Positions 34,028 through 46,400 of a stretch of DNA of 64,000 bases are shown one piece after another; within the stretch, counting starts at the first letter, position 1; each line of letters starts with the position of its first letter. Source of the DNA: Nephrocerus scutellatus (lineage: Eukaryota > Arthropoda > Insecta > Diptera > Pipunculidae). Location of the stretch: NCBI GenBank assembly GCA_947095585.1, contig OX352763.1, positions 109,223,908 to 109,287,907 of the forward strand. Reading direction: 5' to 3'. The notes beneath the pieces were generated by a model. It had not been told where the DNA came from and did no database searches. It saw only the letters and a list, made by a program, of their open reading frames with translations. Made by a program: the position numbers and the translations under genes.

Positions 34028-35698
34028 CGGAGCGGTTTATATGTGTGTGTGTGTTTGTATGCGGGATGGGGGCCCCTTTAACGAACGAACTGTGACGATA
34101 GAATATTAAACTGCAAAAGTGCGTAGCAGCTACCGTAGCCACCGTTGCGCTACCGCCACGACATGGAGCAGGTAAGGCTTGGCTTGATGTCTTGATGCTT
34201 GATGATCGCGCGATACCACCCGCCCGTACAATAGAAATCAATGATAAGTTTCCAACACTTTCTATGGTTGGCGTATTACCCCGGAGACCGACCGGGTGCG
34301 TGGACCGCTTTTACTTTTTTTTGGGTTGATTTTTATGTAACATCAGCCAGAGGCGACATAGGACATTTATCACACATCCGGGACTTATATATATATATAG
34401 ATAGGTATGTATGTATTTACATCTCTACATAGCTAACACCAGCGCACAAGATTTTCACTTTCAATTTCACACCCACCCTGCTTCGAGGGATATGACTGCG
34501 TCACAAATTGGATATTCAAAGAAGCGGCCGTATGGCACACACACACAGTGGTTTCTTTATTTCACTTCACTTCACTTTATTTTTTTCGGAATATTTTCAA
34601 TTTTTTTGTTAGAAAATTGTAACAATTATTCCAAGCATTGTTGCATTTTCAAAAAAGATGAATTTCACGAACGGCAACGCGACGATTGCGACGAGGACGA
34701 TTTCTTCCTTCGACCGACGATTATTTCCTTTTGAAGTTTTCAAAGTCTGCAATTTTTGACGGCAGGGTTGAGCTCAACTGAGCGTCTACAGCAGAAGGAC
34801 GACAATCTACACTACACCAACAACAACAACAAGAAGACACCGTCGTACGTCACTTCACTGACACAACTGCAAGCAAACTACACTGACACTTTCGGCGTTG
34901 GTGCGTGCGAATTATTTCATCCCCTGTGTTTGCAGGATATGTTTTTCGAGGACGACAAAGAGAAAGGCAGAATATCAACGAACGCGCCTGAGCCGAACAC
35001 ACATACGATTTACGACGTTACGACTTACGAGTACCGACCGAAGCACCTAAATAACCAACTCGATGTGAAGCAAATCGCTCATACACTCTACGAAAAAAAA
35101 TTAAAAACAACAAACAAGAGGGAAACTTTGGCACACACGCGATCTCTGGTGTAATGAGTAAAAAGGATTCTAAATTTTGATTATTTTATTACAATTACAG
35201 GATATTAATATATTTTTGTGTGCACTTTTCGCAATAATTTCAACGACCACTTCAAAGGAATAACAAATATCCCGATTTCCGACTTTGCGCAATGGCGTCT
35301 AATGAACAAAACAGATGATCTGATGCACTGCGGGCACAACGCAAATTCCCCGTACGTCACGAGCAACGAACCGCACGACGGCAGAAAGAGAACTCAATGC
35401 CGAATTTCGACAGAGCAGACGATTTACCAAAAACTCTGATTATAAGAAAGAGAGTCAATTGTCATTTTGTGTACTCGATATAGTTGTTTCTGTTTCATTT
35501 TAGTGCAAGTGAAAAGGAAGATTGCTCATGTTTTTGTGGTGTAATGCATTTTGACACTGACTGTATTTCAAAGTTTCGTTTTGCTTTCTTTGGTGAGTAT
35601 GGTGAAAGGAATGAAGTTGTTTCAAAGAATGACAACAATACCCTTTGAGAACAAAGAGGGCGTTCTTTTTTCCTTTCAGCTAATATCAAGTGCACTTG
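34028..35698. other. Upstream region of tweety exon; no other gene recognised
   Basis: Contains a TG-rich run (34041-34058), a TA microsatellite (34385-34400) and several ORFs, the longest 34756-35154(+), rich in Thr/Asn with no domain I recognise. It may hold 5' UTR and promoter of the minus-strand tweety gene. Confidence 0.4.
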
Positions 35699-36300
35699 CT
35701 TTTAAAATTAATATTAATTACCGAATACAACGGCTACAACAAGTTGTCTTCCCTTATGTGTCATTTGTTGAATTATATTCCTGTGTATAAAATATAATCG
35801 AAACGTAATATTCCAATTTCATAGTAAAATAGGGGTACACATTAATGGCTAAAACACAAACACGCTTCAGCTTCGGCTTCGCCTGACGTTTACGAGTTCA
35901 GCCATACGATTTCAATGCTTCCTATCACAATGTCGCTTCGGCTTCAACTTTTAGTTTGGCAAACGTAAAGAAAAACGTAATGCACGTAAATAAACTTCAA
36001 ACGGAAGCTCTAGTTCAAAAGTGCTGAACATTTGCTTTGCCTGACAGTTCAAAGCAGAGAACTGTGACAGAACTCTCCTTTGAGAAATGCCATATAGAGA
36101 AAAGTCATTCAAAGCGCATTCAAAGCGGCTGAAGCGTTTTTGTGTTTTAGGCAATTATGTGTACCTCTATTTTCCTATGAAATTGGAATATTACGTTTCG
36201 ATTATATTTTATACACAGGCATATAATTCAACAAATGACACATAAGGGAAGACAACTTCTTGTAGCCGTTGCAATCCGTAATTAATATTAATTTTAAAAG
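35699..36300. mobile_element. Foldback/MITE-like element with 173-bp inverted arms
   Basis: 35699-35871 and 36128-36300 are inverted copies at about 93% identity by eye. They start CTTTTAAAATTAATATTAAT and end next to the loop with CGCTTCAGC. The 256-bp loop encodes nothing recognisable. No clear TSD flanks it; ACTTG lies near the left end and its complement CAAGT near the right, inverted. Long TIRs without a transposase indicate a non-autonomous DNA transposon or foldback element. Confidence 0.85.
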
Positions 36301-37119
36301 AAAGACAAGTAGGTTGATTTATTATTAAGGTCTTTATTCCCTGATGGTTTTCAAAGAACTGCTTGGTTTACATCAGGGTACGAATTTTGGTCGCAAATGT
36401 GCAAAACTCGCCTGAACGTGAGATGTCAGTTCGTATACGTACGAGGTGTATAGCATACAATTTTAATGTAGTGTGAGGTTTTTTCTTTCTTTGGGTTAGT
36501 GTAATTTTAATGACAGATTCTAGTACAAATTCTGTATCGGTTCGATTTTGTCTCATGTAGACAGACGACAACTCGCGTACTCAAAACTAGCTGAGATGTG
36601 AGAAAGTCTCACCAAAGTGTTACTCATTGCTTACACCTCAAAAAACAATAATGATACAATAAAATAATATGCTTGTTTGCATGGACACGTATACGGGCTT
36701 CAAATAACGCTTGATTTACATTTGTGGCGTGCGAGAAAAAATAAGCAGGACGGCTGTTAAATAGCAATTGTGGTTAGGCAGACGAAAGAAGTAGTATATT
36801 TTTCAATGTAACTATAATGCTATAGATAACATTTTCCATGTTGCTATAAAATAACTATAACATTCGTGTAGTGTCAATCTCTTCTGGCTAACCACAACTT
36901 CAATTTAACTATAGTCGGCCCGCTCACTTTGTTTCTATTTTATTGTAGCATTATTGTTAATTGTGGTGGAAACAACGAGTAACACTGCTGTTGACATTAA
37001 AGTAAAATCAAATTATACACATGCGTCAAAAATCATACTACACACACAACATCTACTAATAATTTAAAATATTCTGATTGTTTTCGGTATTGGACTTGGA
37101 AGTATCATCATAAATGTGG

Positions 37120-37215
37120 TTACGAAATTTAGGTTTTCGAGTTCGTAAAGGATTTTGCAAATAAAACACAACACAAGTTTATTAATTTACAAATAACAGC
37201 TTTAATTAATCATAA
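37120..37215. repeat. LTR-like repeat segment shared with 17740-17842
   Basis: TTTGCAAATAAAACACAACA with flanking AAATTTAGGTTTTCGAG and CTTTAATTA corresponds to the segment at 17745-17835. From 36301 to 37119 I see no gene. Confidence 0.45.
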
Positions 37216-37619
37216 CAGCGGTTCACTACTTTTATACTGGACAACTTTAAAATGTACGTAAAAACACTTAAAATACTTGTACTACTATTTACTTAGCTGG
37301 TACATCTACCTTCTTGTCAGTACTCCTTCAACTTGACTGGTTGAATTCCAAACCAAATAGGAGCGTTCAAGATGCAGAGGGTTTCGTGTATATGCCGTGT
37401 CCACCATAACTCGAACACGATTGTTTGCTGAGGAATCGGAGAACTATCTCCAATTTTCGGTGACAAAGTTATTTTGGATTCGCCCTCTCACTTCACATTG
37501 TCAATTGACTTTAAAAAGTTTTTGTTTCTGAGCTGACAGATAGCGGATAATGTTGTTCGTCTGAATGCAATCCTCTTCACTGAGGAGAAAGAGAAAAGCC
37601 CTCAGCTATCCCGAACGCG

Positions 37620-37975
37620 CCTAAGGCTTAGCACATATTGAGCAGAGCACAGCCCAGCACAGCCCAGCACAGCCCAGCACGGTGAAGCAAAAGAAAACTC
37701 TGCTCCTGCGAGTCACCGCACATTATGCCTACCTAGTTGCTATGCAGCTATGAGTTAGGTCGACTCACTTGATCGAGATCGAGCTGTTTAAGAAATGTCA
37801 AAACGCACAGAGGCACAGAGGCATAGAAAAACTGTGTTCGCTTTACATATGTCAAAGAGGTGGTAGAGGTTTGAGTCTGGGCTGCGTGCATTGTGCGGTG
37901 GTTAGTCTAACATTGTGCGACAAAGAGCATTAGGCTACGCTGTGCTGTGCTGCGCTCAATATGCGTTAAGCCTAA
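37620..37975. repeat. Inverted-repeat (MITE-like) element of about 355 bp
   Basis: The left end (CCTAAGGCTTAGCACATATT then GAGCAGAGCACAGC) is the imperfect inverse of the right end (GCGCTCAATATGCGTTAAGC then CTA). Next to the left arm, a 10-bp unit (CACAGCCCAG) is repeated; a CTGTG run lies at the right arm. No coding sequence inside. Confidence 0.65.
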
Positions 37976-38250
37976 TGAATGAATTACTGCGGAAAAACGC
38001 CGTACTGTTTATAGTAAATCAATAGCTCCGCGAAGGTTCTTGTCTTTTCTAATGTTTCTTACGCGAACAACCTAGAGTGCGCTAGATTTCTCTATACCAG
38101 TCAAAAGTCTTAGGATTCGTATTCCATTATCTGAGCTACTAAACACTTTTCGTAACGATATAATTATTCACATTATCACTGATCTGACATCTGAACTAAC
38201 AATCCTTAACTGATCGATATGCCGTTGCCATTTTTTAAATTATCTATCTA

Positions 38251-38860
38251 TTAACTTCGCGTGCCCGTGGCTGATTGGTTGGTGGGCTGGCGGACTGGCA
38301 CACCAAATCTTTTGATCAATTTTTAACCCACTTCCTTGAGCCCGATTTTATTGATACTTTGCACAAATGTCTACCTCATATGACAACACTTTCTATTAAA
38401 ATCTGGGCCCACTCGGGACTCGGGGTCCGGGGGCTCCCATACAAAATATTTTACAAAATTTACCCGATCTCTCCGATGTACAAAACTTTTTGTAAAATTT
38501 TGTAAATTTCTTTAAATTTTAAAAACCTGCGTATCTCCCATGGACAAAACTTTTTGCAAAAATTGTACAGTGATCAGGCCCTGAGACACGAGGCGTGCCC
38601 ATATAATTTTTTTTTAAAAATTAACCCAATTTTCTTCATATTTTAATTTTGTATCTCACATGGACAAAACTTTTTGTAAATTTTTTAGAGTGATCGAGAC
38701 CTAAGGCCCGAGGTGTGTCCATATAAATTTTTTTAAAATTAACTCGATTTTCTTCAAATTATAAACACCTGTGTATCTCCGATGTACAAAACTTTTTGTA
38801 ATATTTTTTATTATTTAAGGAACAAATACGTCAAAGTGTAGGACGAATTTCTCCCACACA
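38251..38860 (+). repeat. GGTC/GGYT-headed element with ~120-bp monomers
   Basis: It starts TTAACTTCGCGTGCCCGTGG, then TGGTTGGTGGGCTGGCGG, then diverged monomers with ATGGACAAAACTTTTT near 38381, 38475, 38540, 38660 and 38783. The first 23 bases are identical to those of the minus-strand copy ending at 54840. Confidence 0.82.
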
Positions 38861-39640
38861 AATTTTAAACTTTTTTTCCTTTTTTATTACAACCTGTACT
38901 AAATATTGTGGCCGCTAGTGTGGTTACAAGTTTACTATAAACCCGTGATGCGTGATGCAACGGGAATAGCTGAACTCCAGGCGATCGACAGTTGAACACC
39001 GAAGGAGAGAACAACCACAACACCCGATGAGAATACAACAACACAGCAATATACCAAGTTGTACAAACAACAAAAAATCGGATGATTTTACGGGAAATGA
39101 AACAAAACCACTGGTTTGACTCGGGCATAGCAACAACGGTATCTCGAACCAACCGTGGGAATCGAGCGAAATCGATCGTCACACTGTTCATGGCTAAGAT
39201 GACTTTCTCAACCGATTGGAAAGTATTAAAGGGCAGGAGTTCCGACAATTATCCTTCCATCCTTGTGATTCCTACTGCTAGCAACACATCTTGTATTTCC
39301 TTTGTATTTAGTGGCTTAAGAAAGATATCATTGCCATTACGCCCGCACGCTTAACGCTAGTATTTACTCGCATTAATGGAGAAATCCTTGCCATTACGTC
39401 CGCACGCTTAATTACATTTAGTGGCTCAAGGCTTTTGACGCTAAACCCTAGCAAACAATAATACCTTACTTTATCTTACACAGGAGTGGCCTAAGGGCGA
39501 CAGCCTTACAGCTAACGCAACGACACTACGCTTTGCTACCCGCAGAGTAAGATACTCGTACATAACGCCACGGTGCTATGCTTCACCACCTTATACGCAT
39601 CGCTAACAAGGATACAACAAGACGATACCCTAAGAATTAT
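38861..39640. other. Unclassified repeat-like sequence
   Basis: A phrase TTGCCATTACGYCCGCACGC occurs twice (about 39330 and 39390) and an ACGCTTTGCTACCCGCAGA phrase at 39525 recurs near 55612. The 127-aa minus ORF (38865-39248) and 90-aa plus ORF (39082-39354) show no recognised domain. Confidence 0.4.
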
Positions 39641-39659
39641 ATTTTAAGTTTGTTTGTTG

Positions 39660-40005
39660 TTTGTTGGCCCCGAATGTGAGGTGTGAGGAAGGACGATTCC
39701 AGAGACTCTATAATGGTGAGATCTACGAGCGTTACCGCGATGCCAACATCGTGAAAAGAATTAAGCTCGGTAGACTCCGGTGGGTAGGACACCTAGCTCG
39801 CATGAGCGTAGAGTATCCGGCTCGGAAAGTCTTTTGCGGTTGTATGTATGGATGGTCGGCCAAGCATACGCTGGAAGGATGACTTAGACTATCACGCACA
39901 GAGTTTTAGGGATGCCAAACTGGATATCATCGGCTCAAAATCGGGACCGGTGGAGAGACTATTTGCGGGATGCCAGGACCGGACCACGGCTGTAGAGTAA
40001 AATGT
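39660..40005 (+). mobile_element. LINE 3' end fragment (RTE-like C-terminus)
   Basis: The frame gives YERYRDANIVKRIKLGRLRW, VGHLARMSVEYPARKVF and, after a frameshift, GCQTGYHRLKIGTGG-type sequence equivalent to DAKLDIIGSKSGPVERLFAG. This is the 'R-L-R-W-x-G-H-x-x-R-M' C-terminal segment of a LINE. It is the same family as 8225-8408 and 62500-62745. It ends about 170 bp past the EndoU stop codon, on the other strand. Confidence 0.75.
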
Positions 40006-40175
40006 GATGATTACGAATTTAGAAAGCCAAAATTTCGTAACAATAATTTAAAAAAAGAAGATAATAGAAATATGAAATGAAATGTTAAATAAAAATTATA
40101 TTTCGTGATAAAATTAGGTTACATAAGGTAAAAAAATAAACTGTTCCTTCTTTCCTTTCAATCGTCAATTTATAT

Positions 40176-40409
40176 CTAAATTTCCGGATAGGCACTTCCA
40201 ATTAGATTCTTTCCACGATACCTCCAAGAGTATGTGACAATTCCGAACTTTGTGCCACCCAACGAAACTGGACAGGTTCTGTCAGGACGCAATTGAAAGC
40301 ACAAAGTGTACAAAGCCAATTCCAGTTCCGGCGATGTACCAACGAAGAGTGTGTTCACCGGTTTGTTGTTCCCGTTATGGGTGAATCGAACCTTAGCAAC
40401 TTTTCCTTT
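40176..40409 (-). CDS. EndoU: EndoU exon 5 (C-terminus)
   Basis: Begins KGKVAKVRFTHNGNNKPVNT after acceptor CACAAATGCAG, includes LFVGTSPELELALYTLCFQL and ends YPEI with stop at 40178-40176. Confidence 0.92.
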   Translation of the reverse strand, partial: KGKVAKVRFTHNGNNKPVNTLFVGTSPELELALYTLCFQLRPDRTCPVSLGGTKFGIVTYSWRYRGKNLIGSAYPEI

Positions 40410-43400
40410 CTGCATTTGTGGAAAGAAAAGAAAAGAAATTTCCATCGTTATTTACAGGAAACAAAAAATTTATCTTACATCGCCCAAGTCCACTTTATTC
40501 AAATAACCCTTGTAGTCAAGCTTGCCAGCTTTCTCTTCTTCGTAGAAGTACACCCAATTGTGTAAGCCAATGATGGTGCCATTTTTCACCTCATTTACAA
40601 AAACATGCTCGAAACCGGAACTGCCAATTTTCCCGCTACCTCGAGAGTATTGCGTGAACCAAAGTTCCTTCACCAAATCACGGTGAGTTTTTGGATCGGG
40701 CGAAACGAGACCTGAAATTGGAGAGAAGTGATATACAAGAAAAATGTCATTGATGGACAATAATAAAAAAGTTATTTTCAAGTGTAGGTATTGTAATTGA
40801 ACTGTTACTGTAAGCTTTCTGCTTCACCCCTGAGATCGATTGTCTCACGTCATAGCATCACTAAATGCCGGTCACCAGTTAAACGATGACTGACGGTAGT
40901 TGTAGCAGGACCGCAGAACAACTGAATAAGAAAGTGATACAACGATACATTCAGTAGTCATAAGTATTTGTGTGTATATTGCAACTGAATTATATTTGCT
41001 GTATTCCATTAAGCATGGACAACTCCTCGCAGCTACTTTAGTGATTTTTATTGTTTACCACTAAATCTAAAATACCAGCCTTTGTCCTTCGAAAACTCAA
41101 TTGACAAAGTCTCAGTATTACCTCAAGCGCCAAATATCTTGGAGTAATCTTGGATAAAAAGCTTAGCTGTAAGGCTAACAAATAGAACAGGGCAAACGAA
41201 GCGTGCGTGGCCTTCTATGCCAACAGTAAGGCCATCGGCAGGAATGGGGGACTTTAACCAAGGATGGCTCTCTGGCTGTACACAGCTTCTTACATATAGA
41301 TCGCTATTCTGGTGGCCAGTGGTGAAGAAGAAGTATAATGCAACAAATCCGAGAAGATTACAGCAGTAGTCGGCATCACAGGAGCCCTAGGCTCATGTCC
41401 GACTGAGGCCCTTAACATCATCTTGCACCTATTACTTCCTGACCTATTTATCAAGTACGTTGCCGGGTGCAGAACGACTAAGAGAATCTGGGTACGGACA
41501 CTGTTATATACTGCAGACTGTACCTGAAGGTATATGATACCATCTGCACCCTTAAACTTAGCTTCATAGATTCTCTTCTTTAAATATTAAGAATAGTAAA
41601 AATCACAACTATAAACGAGTTTTCAAGTTATGTCAGGTGTAAAAACGGAAAACTCATCTTACATGACTGGTCAACTTTTACGCTTAACATAAATTATGAA
41701 AAACTGAAAGTTGTATTCCTTTTATCATCTACTCACAAACTTTGCTGGACTTCGGAAGGCATAGTTATGTAGAGTGGAGATCCTCGCTGCACTTGCGAGG
41801 TTCTGGGAAGATTAAATGGAACACAGCAAATATAATCCAGTGGCAATATAAACACAAATACTTCGAACTACTCAAATACATAAAATCAGTATATTATTTC
41901 TAGTTGACGAAATGAGTCGCTTAACGCTTCAGCAAAAGTGGGAAATGTTGGAAATTTACTTCCACAACAAAGACAATTGCTTCGAAATCGCAAGAAAATG
42001 TCGTACAAAATTTGGTGAAAACACGGGACTCACACCCAACGGTAGCAAGAAGTTTGTGCATGAAGTGCGTGATACGGGCTACCTAGTCGATAATCCAACG
42101 CGTACCCGTGCTCGTGGTGTTCGTTCAGCAGAAAATATCTCCGCGGTGGCCAAAAATGTGCGCCAGCGGCCGAGAACATCAATTCGTCATCGTGCATCGG
42201 AAATGAACACCAGCCGGTCTTCCATGCAACGAATTCTGCGTAAAGATGCTGGTTTGTGGCCCGATAAAGATCAATTGGTCCAGCAATTGAAGCCCCGTGA
42301 CCATCCGCTTCGATATCGATTCGCTGTGTGGGCCTGCGATCAACTCGAAGTTGATGAGGATTTTGCTGAAAAAATCATCTTTTCGGACGAGGCGCATTTC
42401 CATATCGGTGGGTTCGTAAACAAACAAAATTGTCGCATTTGGGAATCGGAAAATCCACAAGGATATATGGAGAAGCCAATGCATCCATTGCGTGTTACTG
42501 ATTGGTTCGGCTTTTGGCGTGGCGGCATTTTTGGGCCGTATTTCTTCGAAGATGAGGCTGGCGGAAACCGTTACGGTCAACGGAATCAACTACCGCCACA
42601 TGTTAATATCTTTTTTTGTGGCCATATCTTGAAATGGTGACGTGAGTTAGCCGGCAAGGAGCTGTGATTTGACGCCTTTGGATTTTTATTTGTGTGCGGT
42701 GAAGGACAAGTGTTATGCGGACAATCCACAAACAATTGAGCAACCATTGCCGAAATAGAGCAGCACACAATCCAAAAAGTGCCGACCGAAGGGAGTACGC
42801 CAAGGCCAGCCGCGGCTCCCATTTGAAAGAAATAATTTTCCATAAATAACCAAGAGGATTGTACTTTAAAATAAAAAAATAAATTTTGTAATATATTAAG
42901 CCGTTTTTGTTTTATTAAATTTTAAAATCTGAACTTCTTATTTGGACACCCTTTACATAATCCTTGAGGGTATGAGACAGTTTATCCCTTACAGGACATA
43001 GTGTATCAAACCGGAGTGAAATGTTTGGTATGATTTAAGCTGAAAAGAGGCTACTAGGAACCGGGAGGTATGCTTTCGGTTACATAAAAAAAACCGAAAT
43101 TTAGACGAGTCAAATTCGACTATGACTAGAAAGTGATACAAAAACACTTCAATATCCCATAGGAAGTAAACATTTTTGGTCATTCGTTGTAAACGAATTC
43201 TAAATACTGCCTCGTCTTAAATTCCAACGCTCATTCACAATGACATTCAAACTGTCACGTCTATAGACAAGGCCAATCTGCTTGCTTCACATTTGGCAGC
43301 TAGCTTTACGCTACCAGATGGCACCTTTTTGCCGCCTGTGCTTGCGAAAGCCGAATCCTCTATGGGACTGTTTTATTTTCATACTCGTCAAGTGGCTCTT

Positions 43401-46400
43401 ATTCTTCTGGAGTCGTCCCAAGGAATTGGAAAACAGCCTTTATCCAGCCTGTTCCTAAAAGAGTAACCTCTTTCCTCGTCATTCAAGGTCATAGAAACTG
43501 GCATCAAGATTTTTAGTTGAAAATGAATGACTATGAAATCGATAAGATCCAGATTGATTGGACTAGTAACTACCTGTCTGACCGTTCAATCCAACGGTTT
43601 TAAATCCAACGTTCACCGCATAAGCGCCGGTATTCCCCAAGGCTCTATTTAGTACCCAACACTCTTTCTCATTTTCATTAAGTATCTCCTGTTCGCTACT
43701 TTAAATCCAATCTATTCTTTCGCTGACGATAGCACTCTTAGCTTTTCATATGAGTTTGCGCTTTCTGCCCGCCCACCTTCATCACAACTGGAACTTGGAA
43801 CATAACAAGATGGGGACTACACAATAGAGTAGAATTTAACAATCCCAGTACCCAATACTGTCTTCTGTCGTCCGAGCGTAATTTAAACTCCCAACCTTTA
43901 TCCATGAATCTTGCATCAAAGAAACTGAAAAATTCGCATTACTCGGTATGTGCATCAACAACAAGCTTCGTTGGAATGACCACATATTTGCCATCGCTAA
44001 GAATGCTGCAAAATGTTAAGGTTTTCTAAACGGTGCAAGATATACCTTACTCCTTCAGATCTGGCTACTATTTACAATGCATATATTCGCCCTAAGCTTG
44101 AATACAACTCTATTGTCTGAGCATAGGATTATTGTATTCTATTTTGGGCGCTTTTCCGGGTATTTTTGGAGTCTTTAAGGGTCTTTCTGAGGGTCTTTAA
44201 GGAGTATTGGCTGATTGGCGAATGTTTTAGGGGTATTTTGGGAGTTCATTTACAAGGACTTTTTGGAGTTTTTTGGAGTTCTTTTCGGAGGTATTTTGGG
44301 ATTACTTTTGGTGTCTTTTGAGTGTTCATGGTGGTCTTTTTGGAGTGTTTTTGGGGTATTTTGGTGGTCTTTAGAGGATCTTTTGGATGCCTTTAGAGAT
44401 TCTTTTGGGAGGTATTTGGGAAGTTTTTTGGGGGTCTTTTGAGATGTATTTTAAGAGTCCTTTTTGGGTCTTTGAGAGTCTTTTCTTTTGGGGGTCTTTA
44501 GAAGGTCTTTTGTGGGTAATTTGAGGGTCTTTTAGTGGTATTTTGAGTCTCTTTTGAGGGTTTTGTTTTGGGGGGGATATTTGAAGGTTTTTCTAATTAT
44601 AGGAGTATTGACTCATCTGCGAACGTTATAGTGGTCTTTTGGAATGTCTTTTTTGAGTTTTTCGGAGTTCTTTTAGGAGGTATTTTGGAAGTCCTTTTGG
44701 GGTCTTTTAAGGGTTCTTGGTGGTCTTTTTGGAGTGTTTTGGGAGTCTTTGAAGGAACCAGTGAACCCATATATCGTGTCGTGCGATGAAATTTCATCGA
44801 TCGTATTTACCATATCCCCTCACTCCTATTAACTTTCTAATCGTATGAATTTTTGGCATGCATATGGATATTCTAAAAAGCGAAATAGGGGCCAAAAAAA
44901 TAGGTGCACACAAATAACGGGCGTTCGAAGTTATACTTTTTGGCGTAATTGAAAGAAGGGTATGCCCCTATTTCGCTTGTTAAAATATGGTCACCGTAGT
45001 TTCTTTCAATTTCTTCGGAAAGAAATACACATGGTTTGGATATTAACTAATAATTATGTATCGTGGATTCATTTCAAATTAAGAAAATTCAACACTTCAA
45101 CTTTATGGTGAGTGTAGGGACATAAAATCACGCTTGTGTCTTCCATTATTAATAGAAAGCTGAACAAAAATAATTCTGGCTACACTGTACTGTGCTGTAG
45201 TACCACTTATTTTTGTAGTTATGTATTTCTAATGGCTCAAAATGAATTAGCAAATTGCAACCAATTACCTTGGAACCAAGGAGTGTTCCCACCAAGCCAC
45301 TCACAACAGATCAGATGGTAGCGAAGGAGTTAGCCAGATGGAGTCAACAGTTCCAGTTAGGTTGAAACCCAAATAAAGACTTCACCAAACCTGATTTGTG
45401 CTAAACGGCCTGATTTGGAAGTTCAGGTCATATAAGAACCGCTATTCTCGGAATCTTTTGTCCAAGGAGATATCTTAGGACCTGGTCATCAAGAATGGGG
45501 GATACTCATGGACTTGACAGCTGTCACGACACAACCAACAGCATCGAAAATGTTCGGATAAACTGAGGATGGCCGGATAAAATTGTTTTGAAGCGAACAA
45601 TTTTGAATTAGCGAATAAATAATCGTAGGCAAAGCTGACATAAGTGCCATTAAGTAAGGGCTGTCAAAAGAGGGATCAAAAACAAAAAACAGCTGTAGCG
45701 ACACAACCAACAGCATCGAAAATGGTCGGATACAATTATTTTGAAGCAAACAATTTTGAATTAACGAATAAATAATCGGAGTCAAAGCTGACATATGTGC
45801 CATTAAGTAAGGGCTGTCAAAAGAAGGATCAAAAACAAAAAACAGCTGTCTCGACACAGCCAACAGCATCGAAAAAGGTTGGATAAACTGAGGATTGTCG
45901 GATAAAATTATTTTGAAGCAAACAATTTTGAAGTAGCGAATAAATATTGGGAGTCAAAGCTGACATAAGTGCCATTAAGTAAGGGCTGTCGAAAGAGGGA
46001 TCAAAAACAAAAACAGCTGTCACGACACAACCAACAGCATCGAAAATGGTCGGATAAACTGAGGATTGTCGGATAAAATTATTTTGAAGCAAATATTTTT
46101 GAATTAGCGAATAAATATTGGGAGTCAAAGCTGACATAAGTGCCATTAAGTAAGGGCTGTCAAAAGAGGGATCAAAAACAAAAACAGCTGTCACGACACA
46201 ACCAAGAGCATCGAAAATGGTCGGATAAACTGAGAATGGTCGGATAAAATTGTTTTGAAGCGAACAATTTTGAATTAGCGAATAAATAATCGTAGGCAAA
46301 GCTGACATAAGTGCCATTAAGTAAGGGCTGTCAAAAGAGAGATCAAAAACAAAAAACAGCTGTAGCGACACAACCAACAGCATCGAAAATGGTCGGATAC

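Noticed and set aside
34756..35154. 132-aa plus-strand ORF upstream of the tweety exon
   Set aside because: Low-complexity Asn/Thr composition and no family resemblance; more likely non-coding upstream region.
38865..39248. 127-aa minus-strand ORF as a gene
   Set aside because: No domain, no splice or promoter support, lies in repeat-like sequence with an equally open opposite strand.
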